Assembly: GCF_045679555.1 (NCBI RefSeq) | Contig: NC_092098.1 | Span: forward strand, 22,660,038 to 22,724,037 | Origin: Salvelinus alpinus | Taxonomy: Eukaryota > Chordata > Actinopteri > Salmoniformes > Salmonidae | DNA: 64,000 nt | Direction of reading: 5' to 3' | Shown: positions 22,907-35,362 of the stretch, piece after piece | Layout of the letters: each line of letters starts with the position of its first letter | How positions within the stretch are numbered: position 1 is the first letter of the stretch | The notes under the pieces: model-generated | The model's database searches: none | Seen by the model: the letters and a program-made list of their open reading frames with translations, nothing else | Told to the model about the DNA's origin: nothing | Translations under genes and position numbers: made by a program

Positions 22907-22980
22907 ATGGTGTTGGAATCCCATGGCGGCTCGTTGTTTGTAACAAGGTAGTGGCTATAATGATCCAAGAAGTGGCTTGA
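22907..22980 (+). CDS. get1: get1 (WRB) last exon
   Basis: The acceptor is cctgtgtttcag at 22906. With one base carried over from the 11241-11355 exon it reads DGVGIPWRLVVCNKVVAIMI and then QEVA and TGA. This is the third transmembrane helix and C-terminus of GET1 (human GVGITCWILVCNKVVAIVL). The phase matches the upstream exon once its extra T is discounted. No damage is seen within this exon, but Arg replaces an apolar residue in the helix (PWRLVV). Confidence 0.88.
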
Positions 22981-23120
22981 CAGCCTGAACGTTACTGTCT
23001 ACGCTGTGAGACCAAATTATGCAATTGTATACTCTGGGCCTTGATATTTTGTTCATTTTTTTGTGTTGAATGTTTTTGAGAAACTGCACTGTTACATTTT
23101 AATAAATCATCAGGATTGTT
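22981..23120 (+). terminator. get1: get1 3' UTR with poly(A) signal
   Basis: Short 3' UTR following the TGA, with AATAAA at 23101-23106 and a T/G-rich stretch after it. Transcript end expected about 15-25 bases beyond the hexamer. Confidence 0.6.
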
Positions 23121-25079
23121 TTGTAGCATTTTCTTTCTTTACCAATCCATTCCTCGTCATGAAACTACATCAGACTTCTCAAAGATGTCTTATGAACTAA
23201 GTCTGGCTTAATAATGGCTACAATTTGTTCCTTTTCTAAATTATTCAAGCCATTTCACTCTTTTACCTACATGCAACAGTGTTCTGCTGTGCATCTTTGT
23301 TTGTCGGTTGCCTACTTTATAACCCTCTTCCAGAATTATTATTATTTTGACATATCAATAAAAACCTGCAAAACATTATTTGTGCTTGGCATTGTAAGTT
23401 AAAGGGGGGCTGAACTTCCTGATTTGGCCTTATTTTGGGGCTTTGCTCATTAGAAATGCTAGCGGCCATGACAGAAGCGAAACAAGAGTTGTGTTGGGGG
23501 TGTGGTTCGATGTGGATGTTTTGTGGGTGTTTCTTTGCCATTCATTAACAACAAACAAGGGCGGTAAAGTTAATGTAGTGACAGGTTATCACATCTATAA
23601 CCTGAAGTCATAAACCCTGCCCATTTCTACAAATTAGATTTTGAACCTAACCTTAACCATACTGCTAACCTTATGCTTACCGCTAAATTTAAATGAAGAC
23701 TGTGGAATCTTCCTTTCTGGCAATAATAATAATAATTTATTTCACTGATGTAGCGCTTTTCATTACAGAAAATAATCTCAAAGCGCATAAAAAGCAAAAC
23801 AAACAACAAATGTAAATTGAGATGGTAGAGATCAATGTTGTAGTACACGATTTGTCGCGGTGTTGGATACATCTGTACTCGGTCTTGTTTTGGACAGTGA
23901 AACCAGCGGATTAAAAAACAAATGATCAGCTTCCATTCAGTCATCACTTAAAACCGCTTCGCCAGGCCAAAGATATTCACTTCTTTCTTGAAACATGAAT
24001 ATCTTTACAGCCTTAATATCTAATATCGACATGTTTGCGCAGTGGCAAACATATAAACCTTCCGTGTGTGTGACAGGTTCATGATTCTGAAAGGACAACA
24101 ACCGTAATACCAGCGCACTCATGTAGTAGTGCATTTTTTTGGAAAACACAAAGGGCCAGTGATGTAGTGGAGGGGTATACGCAGGTATTGCTTACTTTTT
24201 TTTCAGTGGGCATTGCTTATAATCACGTTTTAACCCCTACTGATGCGTATCAAAGTAGTGTAATGGAGGAATCCTGCACAAAGTAGCCAACACAACCGCA
24301 AAGCACGTGAAATAAATTCACATGCATGCCGCACACACCCTAGTTTCAACAGAATATTATCTGCAGGCAGCAAGTGTGCAGCTCTCAACTGGTTTTGGCA
24401 TGGAGCAGCTCACAGAAGAATGACATTGGTAGCCGGTAGGGTAGGAAAGACGTTTAAATTTAAGATATCTACCAGTAAATGCTGACAAATGCAACAATCG
24501 GTATGCAAACCAGGTATTTAAAAAGTAACCCGAAGTGTTAGTAGGCTATTTGTGATGCGCAATTGTCATCATAAACTGTTTGCATCAGGGGCGTAGACAT
24601 GGATGGGCCTGGGTGGACAGAGGCCCACCCACTGTGGAGACAGGCCCACCCAATCAGATTGATGTGGTATAAGCATTGTCGTGGATTTAGACCTTAACAT
24701 TTTTTATATTTTTTATAAAAAGTGTTGATTTTTGAGAGTGAAAATCCCAAAAATCTATTGGAAAACTCATAAAAACATAGGGTTTTTCACAGGGTGCCTT
24801 TCCTTCGCTAGATGGGACGTTTGGGAACTTTTTGGCAAAATTAGAGTATACCCACTTCTCCAGGCACCACTGCATAGGGCTGATGGAAAGACAGCAGTCA
24901 CACACAGTATGATGTTAAAGGATAAGCAGTCCATAAACTCTGACATAAGCCAGTAGGTCCCAATCATAAGAATACAAAAACGCAACCATTAAGCATTTCC
25001 CAGTCAAAATGTAGAAGTATTACTTCCCATTGCAAAAAAACATTTCATTTTTAGCACACAGTAACCGGTAACCTAAAGT
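23121..25079. other. Unassigned intergenic DNA with repeat scraps
   Basis: No gene recognised; LCA5L, SH3BGR or B3GALT5, which lie next on human 21q22.2, are not seen. Repeat scraps include a telomere-like aaccttaacc stretch near 23640, an (AAT)n run near 23711, and a block at about 24588-24700 with tandem gcccaccca wording (caggggcgtagacatggatg) that looks like the end of a hAT-type repeat. Confidence 0.35.
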
Positions 25080-25083
25080 TTAA

Positions 25084-26186
25084 AGTGGAACTGACAGCGT
25101 TTTAATATTCTGGACAAAAACAGACAAATGTATGATCAAAAGTCAGTCATAACCTGGCTAATAGACTAGCGTATCTATTTATATAGTAAGCTAAAAACAC
25201 GGAGCCTAACGTTAGCTAGCTAGGAGGATGTCATGTTATGCCATTGGAGGAGTGGGTGAATGACTGACTTTTCCCCCTCATATCGTTTTTCGGTGGCTAT
25301 ACACAGGTAGAGATTTGGGTGTCATTTGGTTAGCTAGCAAGAACTTGATAGGCTGTTATCCAGTTAGCATATCTATTGCGTTCGCAAATACACTCTGGCT
25401 GTGTACTCCGATTTAAGAGCACTCTCGTTTGAGTGTACCAGAGCGCAGAACAACTGATGAATTTACGAACGCGCAACACCAACTGAATATGACCGGTGTC
25501 AGTAAACGTAGGCAAAAAAAAATCATAATTAGTCAAAAACGCTCTAAATTAACATGTAAACAGCCTAACCAGCTCTGCTACAGTGAGTAAAATGGTCGGA
25601 CTGAGATGTTCTCTCATTTGTGTCTGGAAGTAGCAAGCTAGCCAACTTTAGCTAGTTAGCTTGGGTGCTTGGCTGGGACAAGCATGCATTGGCAGGCAAG
25701 ATGCAGAAGGATGAGGAGGCTACAATTCCCCATCGTTTATCAGTGCAATTTTGACGGCCAACTAGATTCAAAAGTTTGAGAGTGTTTATCTAATGTTCCT
25801 TCATTAGATTTTAGCTCTTCTTGCTCTGGCTAGCATTAGTTGTTGATCTTGTTGTTGTTGATGTGCATAACTGAAGAAGAGAGAGCCTACCTTTTTCATG
25901 GTTGTTTCATGGTTGTTCAAGACTGATGTTTTTATTCGGTTTTATTTGCTGCAGTGTCTATTAATGGTCCAAACGCATGGCCACTTTCCCACTCTATATT
26001 GCTATAGGGTTTTCACAAATTCCTTAGTATATGTAATTCCTAAACATTGTAAGAATTTATGAAAATGTCCATATCTAAGTGGTTGCTTGTCAGAACATTT
26101 AAAAGAAAAAGTGTAATTCTTCCTGGGGGTGTATATGAACAGATTTTAATAAGATTTCATGTTGCTAAAATGCTGTCAGTTCCACT
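25084..26186. mobile_element. piggyBac-like non-autonomous element, TTAA-flanked
   Basis: A 15-bp terminal inverted repeat, AGTGGAACTGACAGC at left, is matched by its reverse complement at right (gctgtcagttccact). TTAA occurs directly outside both ends (25080-25083 and 26187-26190), the target duplication of piggyBac transposons. The 1103-bp interior has no transposase; it has gctagc-rich wording typical of fish non-coding DNA. Confidence 0.75.
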
Positions 26187-26214
26187 TTAAATGCATCAAT
26201 GTTTCACACACATA

Positions 26215-26239
26215 CAGTATTTTCGGAAAGTATTCAGAC
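26215..26239 (+). mobile_element. Solo Tc1 terminus fragment
   Basis: About 25 bases (cagtattttcggaaagtatt) matching the Tc1 family of 8533-9544, preceded by TA and directly abutting the hAT end at 26240. The rest of that Tc1 is absent. Confidence 0.55.
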
Positions 26240-28160
26240 TAGGGATGCACGATATATCGGTGAGCATATCGGAATCGGCCGATATTAGCTAAAAATGCCA
26301 ACATCGGTATCGGCCAGATGTCTAGTTTAACACCGATGTTAAAAACCGATGTCAAAGCTACCGTGCATACCTATATAACCTTTCTAGGACACACGTTCCG
26401 CTAGCGGAACCCCTCGACAACATTCCGCTGAAAAGGCAGCGCGGGAAATTCAAAAATATTTTGGGGAAATATGTAACTTTCACACATTAACAAGTCCAAT
26501 ACAGCAAATGAAAGATAAACATCTTGTTAATCTACCCACCGTGTCCGATAAAAACATTTTTTTTTAAATGCTTTACAGCGAAAACACAACATATGATTAT
26601 GTTAGATCACCGCCAAGTCCAAAAAACACACAGCCATTTTCCCAGCCAAAGATAGGAGTCACAAAAAGCAGAAATGGAGATAAAATTAATCACTAACCTT
26701 TGATGATCTTCATCAGATGACACTCATAGGACATCATGTTACACAATACATGTATGTTTTGTTCAATAATGTGCATATTTATATCCAAAAATCTCAGTTT
26801 ACATTGGCGCCATGTTCAGAAATGCCTCCAAAATATCCGGAGAAATTGCAGAGTCACCTCAAATAACAGAAATACTCATCATAAACTTTGAAGAAAGATA
26901 CATGTTTTACATAGAATTAAAGATACAGCGGTTGCATCAAGAACAAGTGTGTCAGATTTAAAAAAAACTTTACGGAAAAAGCAAACCATGCAATAATCTG
27001 AGACGGCGCTCAGATAGAAACAACATTTCTTCGCCATGTTGGAGTCAAAAGAAATACGAAATTACATTATAAATATTCCCTTTGATGATCTTCATCAGAA
27101 TGCACTCCCAGGAATCCTAGTTCCACAATAAATTGTTGTTTTGTTCGATAATGTCCATTATTTATGTCCAAGTAGCTACTTTTGTTAGCACGTTTAGTAC
27201 ACATATCCAAACGCTCGTGCAGGTCCAGGCGAACGTCGGACGAAAACTTCAAAAATATATATTACAGGTCGAATAAACTTGTCAAACTAAGTATAGAATC
27301 AATCTTTAGGATGTTGTTATCATAAATATTCAATAACGTTCCAACCAGAGAATTCCTTTGTGTCTATAGAAGTAATGGAACGCAAGTCGATATCATGTGG
27401 AATGCACATGACCAGGACCTGGCTCTCTGCCAGACCACTGACTCATTCCCCTCTTATTCAGCTCCGCATCACCGTAGAGGCTTCATTCAAGGTTATACAG
27501 ACTGTTGACATCTAGTGGAAGCCGTAGGAAGTGCATACAGATCCATATCCCACTGGGAATTCAATAAGCAATGAGTTGAAAATCGACCAACCTCAGATAT
27601 CCCACTTCCTGGTTGAATTTTTCTCAGGTTTTCACCTGCCATATGAGTTCTATTATACTCACAGACATCATTCAAACAGTTTTAGAAACTTCAGAGTGTT
27701 TACCATCCAATAGTAATAATAATATGCATATATTAGCATCTGGGACAGAGTAGGAGGCAGTTTACTCTGGGCACGCTATTCATCCAAGCATTCATTCATG
27801 AAAATGCTTCCCCCTATCCCTAAAAAGATAACCTAGGTACATAGCGTAATGACCCAACGTAAAATTTTGCGCTACATGTGCAACACAGCATTCCTAACCT
27901 AGCCCACAATGTCTGCTGTGTGGATCGAGCAGTCAAGTCGAGCAGTCATTTGAAAGAGTAAGAACATTTCAGCGAGATAACTCAAAGGCGAAATCCATTA
28001 AAGCCAAGATAACGGAATTCATTGCCCTTGACAATCAACCTTTCTCTGTCCTGGGTGATGTTGGCTTTCACTGACTGTTCGAGCACCGGTACACACTACC
28101 AAGTTAGCTATTTTTCAGATGCTTCTTTACCGGAGTTGCACAGTAATAGCATCACAACAT
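26240..28160 (+). mobile_element. hAT transposon remnant, split by a 1.45-kb repeat
   Basis: The left end tagggatgcacgatatatcg is a hAT-type terminus. After an unrelated insertion (26381-27827), hAT text resumes at 27835 and enters a decayed transposase reading plus-strand (start near atgtctgctgtgtggatcg; then coding scraps near ccttgacaatcaacctttct). Frameshifts and stops are abundant, and recognisable sequence ends near 28160, well short of a full transposase. Confidence 0.65.
26381..27827. mobile_element. Unclassified 1.45-kb interspersed repeat with 7-bp TSD
   Basis: The repeat sits between direct repeats ATAACCT (26374-26380 and 27828-27834). It starts ttctaggacacacgttccgc and, on the minus strand, starts CTTTTTAGGGATAGG. 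No terminal inverted repeat and no protein of note. Two internal segments starting tttgatgatcttcatcag (about 26699 and 27080) are diverged copies of each other. I recognise the wording as a common salmonid repeat, but not its class. Confidence 0.65.
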
Positions 28161-28567
28161 GCATACTATGGAATGCAATTTTGGTCTTTGTGTGTCAAAA
28201 AATATATAGTAGCACTGTCAAAACTGTACAAAAAAGTCTGCAAACATCGGCCACGAACGATGTGTTTACAATACCGCGTTGGTAATAAAGCATAATTTGT
28301 TCGACCGCAACTTCTGTGGTAGCTAGCTTTAGCTTGGTACCAAGCTAGCACCAATATAACCAGCCTGAAAACAATGACCAGTAGAAACTGCAGTCATTTT
28401 CATTATTCTAAGCAATGATTTAGGAATCCTTGTAAGTATTAGTTAGGTTGCCACTTGTTTGCCTATTGAAATTGAACTTCAGTTCATGAAAATAAATGGC
28501 TAGCCAGCTACTTAACCCTGTTGCCCAAAGCTAACGTTATAAGCAGCCAGCTAGCTTCACCTGGCTA
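28161..28567. other. Unassigned DNA
   Basis: gctagc-rich, AT-rich DNA between the hAT remnant and a hairpin element. Nothing coding recognised. Confidence 0.35.
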
Positions 28568-28749
28568 GTGAAGCTAGCCACAATAAGGAGTAGGCACAAT
28601 AGTGGAATTTGCGGTTTGCCTTCAAAATGTAGTATGTCATTGACAGTGATGCAAATGAATACAAATATTAGAATCATGCCATACTTTTATTTTGAAGGTT
28701 AACTGCAAAGTCTACTATTGTGGCTAATCCTTATTGTGGTTAGCTTCAC
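28568..28749. repeat. 182-bp hairpin MITE
   Basis: The two arms of roughly 70 bp (28568-28636 and 28680-28749) are imperfect reverse complements, starting gtgaagctagccacaataag and ending cttattgtggttagcttcac. The loop is short. No coding capacity. Superfamily unknown. Confidence 0.7.
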
Positions 28750-29242
28750 ATAGATGGGTCCGACCACCATTAATCAAATATGAACTGTCTTATAAAATAG
28801 GGTTATTTTAGATGATGACATCTAGATTGTTGTTTTGCTATGTTTTTGGGGAAGAACATTGTTTGCATCCATAAGCTAGCTAGCTTTTTTAATGACCAGC
28901 ACTGTAGGTGTGCGAGACAACTTTACCGGCATCATAGTATACGTATCGATGAATCGTTGTGACATATGAAATACAAGTGATTGTCTAATAACTACTTTAA
29001 AAAATAATGAAGGCGTTAAATTATTATGTGATGTGCAGTCATATTCAGGTCCTGATTGGTCAACAAGCTTATTTTGACACGCGAAGACCCAAACTGCGTT
29101 CCATAGAAATCCTGGTTGAGAATGAAATGACTGAACAATGAAACAGCACAGGAAGTAAGTGAAAGAAATAGGTTTTGATTATGTTTTACTGGTAATGGGC
29201 ACATACGTAAATGCCAACAAAATAACTTTTTGGTGTGTGTGT
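28750..29242. other. Unassigned DNA
   Basis: No gene or repeat terminus recognised. Confidence 0.3.
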
Positions 29243-29308
29243 AACGTTTATTTAACTAGGCAAGCCAGTTAAGAACATATTCTTATTTACATTGACGGCC
29301 CGGCCGAC
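29243..29308 (-). mobile_element. SINE 3' tail fragment
   Basis: The stretch tttatttaactaggcaagcc with agttaagaacatattcttat is the LINE-related tail of a salmonid SINE. The tRNA-like head is missing. Confidence 0.6.
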
Positions 29309-29597
29309 GACATTTCTAAGTGACCCCAAACTTTTGAAAGGTGTGTGTGTATGTGTGTGTGGAAATTATGCAGAAAATTACATTAATTGTCAACCTGCAA
29401 TATTAAAGCTGATCTATCCCTCCCCGCCCCCCACGCTGTGTGTGTGCGTGTGCAATATTGCACACACACACACACACACAGCACGGGGGGTGGGGGTAGA
29501 TCAGCTTTAATATTAAAGGGTGACAATTAATGTAATTTTCTGCATTTCCACACACACACACACACCGTTCAAAAGTTTGGGGTCACTTAGAAATGTC
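29309..29597. repeat. About 290-bp imperfect palindrome with inward Tc1 tips
   Basis: The left arm (acatttctaagtgaccccaa, TG repeat, then aattacattaattgtcaacc and aatattaaagctgatctatc) is repeated in reverse complement in the right arm, with the centre at tgcaatattgca (29451-29462). The outer parts are a Tc1-family terminus seen also at 60046-60432, here with both tips facing inward. TG/CA microsatellites lie in both arms and near the centre. Differences between arms are few, mostly repeat length. Confidence 0.8.
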
Positions 29598-29636
29598 CTT
29601 GTTTTAGAAGGCCAGCATCCCGGAGTCGCCGCACGC
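29598..29636. mobile_element. Tc1 internal fragment
   Basis: Wording gaaggccagcatcccggagt is coding sequence from the interior of the same Tc1 family, joined directly to terminal sequence. It marks an internally deleted copy. Confidence 0.4.
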
Positions 29637-29717
29637 ACGTACGTACATACATACATACATACATACATACATACATACATACATACATACATACATACAT
29701 ACATACATACATACATA
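29637..29717. repeat. (ACAT)n microsatellite
   Basis: About 19 tetranucleotide units, beginning with acgtacgt. The open frames that it generates on both strands (Met-Tyr-Val-Cys repeats) are artefacts. Confidence 0.95.
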
Positions 29718-31354
<1,637 letters not shown>

Positions 31355-31389
31355 TGTGTATATATATATATATATATATGTGTGTATTT
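31355..31389. repeat. (AT)n/(GT)n microsatellite
   Basis: Run of AT dinucleotides flanked by tgtg, directly after the Tc1 right end. It may derive from the TA target site. Confidence 0.8.
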
Positions 31390-32522
31390 GTTTGTCTGTG
31401 GTGTGTAATGAGGAGCAAACAGATGCTGCACTCGACACATTTATTAAATTGCTTATCCCAGTTACTAATAAGCATGCACCCATTAAGAAAATGACTGTAA
31501 AAACTATGAAATCCCTGTGGATTGATGAGGAATAAAAAATGGTATCGTTGAGAAGGACGAGGCAAAAGGAATGGCAAATAAGTCTGGCTACATAACTGAT
31601 TGGCAAACATACTGCAAATTGAGAAATGATGAGACTAAACTGAATAAAAATAAACTACACTTCGAAAACAAAGATAAATTATATAAAGAATGATAGTATA
31701 CATATTTTGAGCACCTTAAATGATATTTTGGGAAAAAAGGCAAACTCGGCTCCATCATTCATTGAGTCAGATGGCTCATTCATCACAAAACCCACTGATA
31801 TTGCCAACTATTTTTGGGATTTTTTCTTTAGCAAGATTAGCTAAATTAGGCAAGACATAACAGCAACAAACACTGACACTACACATCCACGTATATCTGA
31901 CCAAATTATGAAAGACAAACGTTGTAATTTTGAAATCTGTAAAGTGAGAAGTGACATTTTTTGGGGGGTCTGTCAACAATGACAAGCCACCGGGGTCTGA
32001 CAACTTGGATGGAAAATTACTGAGGATAATATTGGACGATATTGCCATTCTTATTTTCCATATCTTCAATTTACCCTACTAGAGAGCGTGTGCCCTCAGG
32101 CCTGGAGGGAAGCAAAAGTCATTCCGCTACCTAAGAATAGTATAGCCCCATTTACTGGCTCAAATAACTGACCAATTGGCCTGTTACCAGCACTTAGTAC
32201 ATTTTGGGAAAAAACAGATAAAAATACACCTTATGGAACAGCGGGGACTGTGAAGCCACACAAACATAGGCACAGACAAATGCATACACACACGATAACA
32301 TATGCACTATAGACAAACACACGTACACATGGATTTTGTGTTGTAGATACCTGGTAGTGGAGTAGGGCCCTGAGGGCACACACTTAGTAGGTTGTGAAAT
32401 CTGTTGTGAATATGTTATAATGTTTTAAAATTGTATAACTGCCTTAATTTTGCTGGACCCCAGGAAGAGTAGATGCTGCCTTGGCAGCATCTAATGTGGA
32501 TCCCTAATAAATACAAATACAA
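31390..32522 (+). mobile_element. LINE (L2/Maui-like), internally deleted
   Basis: Plus-strand reverse-transcriptase N-terminal remnants (AWREAKVIPLPKN near 32100) in broken frames are followed, without the RT core, by a 3' UTR I recognise from a teleost LINE (ggaccccaggaagagtagat). The end is a tail of aataaatacaaatacaaat. The catalytic RT region is deleted. Confidence 0.65.
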
Positions 32523-33088
32523 ATCCTTGATGAAAACCTGCTCCAAAGCGCTCAGGACCTCAGACTGGGGCGAAGGTTCACCTTTCAACAGGACAACAAC
32601 CCTAAGCACACAGCTAAGACAAAGCAGGAATGGCTTCAGGACAAGTCTCTGAATGTCCTTGAGTGGCCCGGACTTGAACCTGATCAAATATCTCTGGAGA
32701 GACCTGAAAATGGCTATGCAGCGACGCTCCCCATCCAACCTGACAAGAGCTTGAGAGGATCTGCAGAGATGAACGGCAGAAACTCCCCAAATACAGGTGT
32801 GCCAAGCTTGTAGTGTCATGCCCAAGAAGACTCGAGGCTGTAATCACTGCCAGAGGTGCTTCAGCAAAGTACTGAGTAAAGGATCTGAATACTTATGTAA
32901 ATGTGATATTTCAGTTTTTTATTTTGAATACATTTGCAAACATTTCTAAAAACCTGTTTTTGATTTGTCGTTATGGTGTATTGTGTGTAGATTGATGAGG
33001 GGGGGAAATAAGTTAATCCATTTTAGAATAAGGCTGTAACGTAACAAAACTTGGAAAAAGAAGGGGTCTGAATACTTTCTGAACTCAC
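32523..33088 (+). mobile_element. Tc1-like element, 3' half only
   Basis: The fragment starts mid-transposase (ccttgatgaaaacctgctcc) and runs through the second Asp region (caacaggacaacaaccctaa) and the Glu region to the right terminus near 33088 (tctgaatactttctgaactc), followed by TA. Frameshifts are present. It is the same family as the 5' half at 8533-9544 and abuts the LINE tail directly. Confidence 0.75.
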
Positions 33089-33094
33089 TATGCA

Positions 33095-33382
33095 AATCTT
33101 CTTCTCACTTTACACTTTAGGGAGAGGCTACCCACAAAAATGCTACAGTTTACTATAGAATACTACAGTACTTACTATAGAATTATGTTGTAAACTGTAG
33201 AATACTATACACTGTATCCCTCTCGTGTCGTAGTTAGTATAGAATTTTGTAGTAAGTTGTAGTAAGTACTAACATATTATCCACACACAAAAGAACACTG
33301 GTAAATACTACAGAAATGTCTGCAAAAACACTACACACCACAAAAACCTTTTTAAACTATAGTAATTACTACTAATTTGCAT
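33095..33382. repeat. tactacagt-rich palindromic repeat
   Basis: Multiple copies of ctacagt, tactatag and their complements (for example gaatactacagtacttacta) occur on both strands over about 280 bp, giving many short potential hairpins. This wording recurs in teleost genomes as a non-coding repeat. Confidence 0.5.
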
Positions 33383-33578
33383 TTTTTAATTAAACCTTTA
33401 TTTAACTAGGCAAGTCAGTTAAGAACAAATTCTTATTTACAATGACGGCCTAGGAACAGTGGGTTAACTGCTTTGTTCAGGGGAAGAACAACGTTTTTCT
33501 TTTACCTTGTCAGCTCGGGGATTCAATCTAGCAACCTTTCGGTTACTGGCCCAACGCTCTAACCACTAGGCTACCTGC
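33383..33578 (-). mobile_element. HpaI-type SINE, full length
   Basis: Read on the minus strand: a tRNA-like head (gcaggtagcctagtggttag, with box-B-like sequence ggttgctagattgaatcc), a body with the HpaI site GTTAAC in cagttaacccactg, and the LINE-derived tail ending acttgcctagttaaataaag. HpaI SINEs are tRNA-Lys-derived and confined to salmonids. This is one of the best markers for the source organism. Confidence 0.85.
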
Positions 33579-34594
33579 ATATACCCTGCCCATTCCCTTC
33601 CCCCATATCCCAATTTGTGCCACCCATAAGTGAGAGACCTACATGCCAAGTATAGACCATATATTATGTTATCTATGGTTATATGAAATAGTACAGGCTC
33701 TGAACTCTGTTCAGAACCCAATCCTACCTACAGACAGACATACATACATGCATACCTACCTACATGTTATGGAAAGTATTTTTAGTATTTCTCTAGTAGG
33801 TTCCCTCAAGGAGAAACTCCCCTACTTCTACATTACGTAAAATCTGTAGTACACTTTCCTGCCAAAGCGTGGCGCCACAGATTTACAATAACAGACAGAT
33901 GGGGTTCTTGTTTCTCCTGCCCACAGAGGCAGGATCCACCAAACGTTGGCCTGTGGGTGACTTTATTTGCATAAAGTTCTGTAAAATCACCAGGAACATC
34001 TCAGTGATTTTACTTTTGGAAAAATGTTGTGAAATACTGTGGTATATATGATAATTATTAGGATGTAGTTAGCTTTCCTAGACATTGTGAACAGCATGTA
34101 GGGATTCAAAATACAAATGATCTGTGTTTGACTTTCCATTTGTACCAGCCAGGACATGGACTATAAATGCTTAGGTAACTTGTCAGGGAATAAATAGTGT
34201 GCTACTTTGCTGTGTAATGACCCTATAGTAACAGACAGCTCCTGAGACATAGAACAGTATCTAGTTGAGCTTGTCTTTAAACTTGACCAGATCCCTCCCA
34301 TCAACACTCATCAATTGTCCGTCAGTGCTCCACATGCCACCCCAGTAGGAGTGTGACCTCTTCAGATGGCCTCTGGTTATGATGACACCTGCACTGGGGG
34401 GGGGACACCTGTCCAGTGTGATATTGACTTACGTGGTGTTTATACTTGTTGTTTTACCATACATGTTGCTGACTGCTGGTTGAAGATATAATTGACTGTA
34501 CCTACTGCATTTACTGATATATAATTTTTTATGTTTAACATTTTTCTCTGTCTTAATACTCTTGATTTGAACTCTGTATTTTATAAGATATGTT
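33579..34594. other. Unassigned DNA
   Basis: No gene, splice-flanked exon or repeat terminus recognised. A run of nine G's occurs near 34400. Confidence 0.35.
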
Positions 34595-34599
34595 GTTTC

Positions 34600-35030
34600 T
34601 GTCACACCCTGGCCTTAGTTATCTTTGTTTTCATTATTATTTTAGTTAGGTCAGGGTGTGACATGGGGAATGTATGTGTTTTGGTTTGTCTAGGGGTTTG
34701 TACGTTTAATGGGTCAGCGTCTTGTCTAGGTGTTTGTATGTCTATGGCTGCCTAGATTGGTTCTCAATTAGAGGCAGCTGTGGTTTATTGTCTCTGATTG
34801 AGAGCCATATTTAAGGCAGCCATAGGCATTTGGGTTTTGTGGGTAATTGTCTATGTTGAACGTTTGTTGCTTGTCTATGCACTTACGTCGTTAGCTTCAC
34901 GGTCGTTTGTTGTTTTGTTTAGTTTGTATTCAGTGTTCATTTCGTGTTTTTCCCTTCTCTAAATAAAAGAGAATGTATTTTGCACACGCTGCGCCTTGGT
35001 CCTCTCTCTCACCCATAGACGATCGTGACA
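34600..35030 (+). repeat. 5' LTR
   Basis: 431 bp, TG...CA ends. The first 64 bases contain a perfect 12-bp inverted repeat (TGTCACACCCTG against CAGGGTGTGACA at 34653-34664). Near the 3' side, aaataaaagag supplies a poly(A)-type hexamer. A related but diverged LTR lies at 51089. Confidence 0.92.
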
Positions 35031-35362
35031 GAATTACCCACCATAACGGGACCAAGCAGCGTGTAAAGCAGCAACGGGAGCAGCGCATAAAGGATTCATG
35101 GACATGGGAGGAGATATTGGATGGAAAGGGACCTTGGGCTCAACCTGGAGAATATCGCCGCCCTCGTGAAGAGCTGGAGGCAGCTAAAGCCGAGAGGCGG
35201 CGGTATGAGGAGGTAGCAGGGAAACAGGAGCAAAGACTGGACTACACTACGTGGGAGGAGATCGACAGGTGGGCGGTAGACCCAGGCGGTAGGAAGCCTG
35301 TGAGTCAGCCCCAAAAATGTCTTGGGGGGGTGGCTAAAAGGGAGTGTGGCGAAGTCAGGTAG
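34973..35362 (+). CDS. Charged N-terminal ORF of LTR element
   Basis: 129 residues from a Met inside the LTR to TAG. The first credible element-specific residues begin just after the LTR end (ITHHNGTKQRVKQQREQ). It is rich in Lys, Arg and Glu, with the motif TWEEI twice (about residues 44 and 91), which suggests a small internal duplication. It may be a gag-like or packaging protein, but I see no zinc knuckle. A G7 run near 35320-35330 separates its frame from the proline-rich frame; a one-base change there would fuse the two. Confidence 0.5.
   Translation: MYFAHAAPWSSLSPIDDRDRITHHNGTKQRVKQQREQRIKDSWTWEEILDGKGPWAQPGEYRRPREELEAAKAERRRYEEVAGKQEQRLDYTTWEEIDRWAVDPGGRKPVSQPQKCLGGVAKRECGEVR

Noticed and set aside
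23636-23660. Interstitial telomere-like sequence
   Set aside because: Only a few aacctta(a)cc-like words in irregular order, not a (TTAGGG)n array.
33383-33578. tRNA gene candidate in the tRNA-like head
   Set aside because: The head is fused to a SINE body and LINE-type tail; it is a HpaI SINE. The same applies to 6964-7065, 51771-51945 and 62401-62548.
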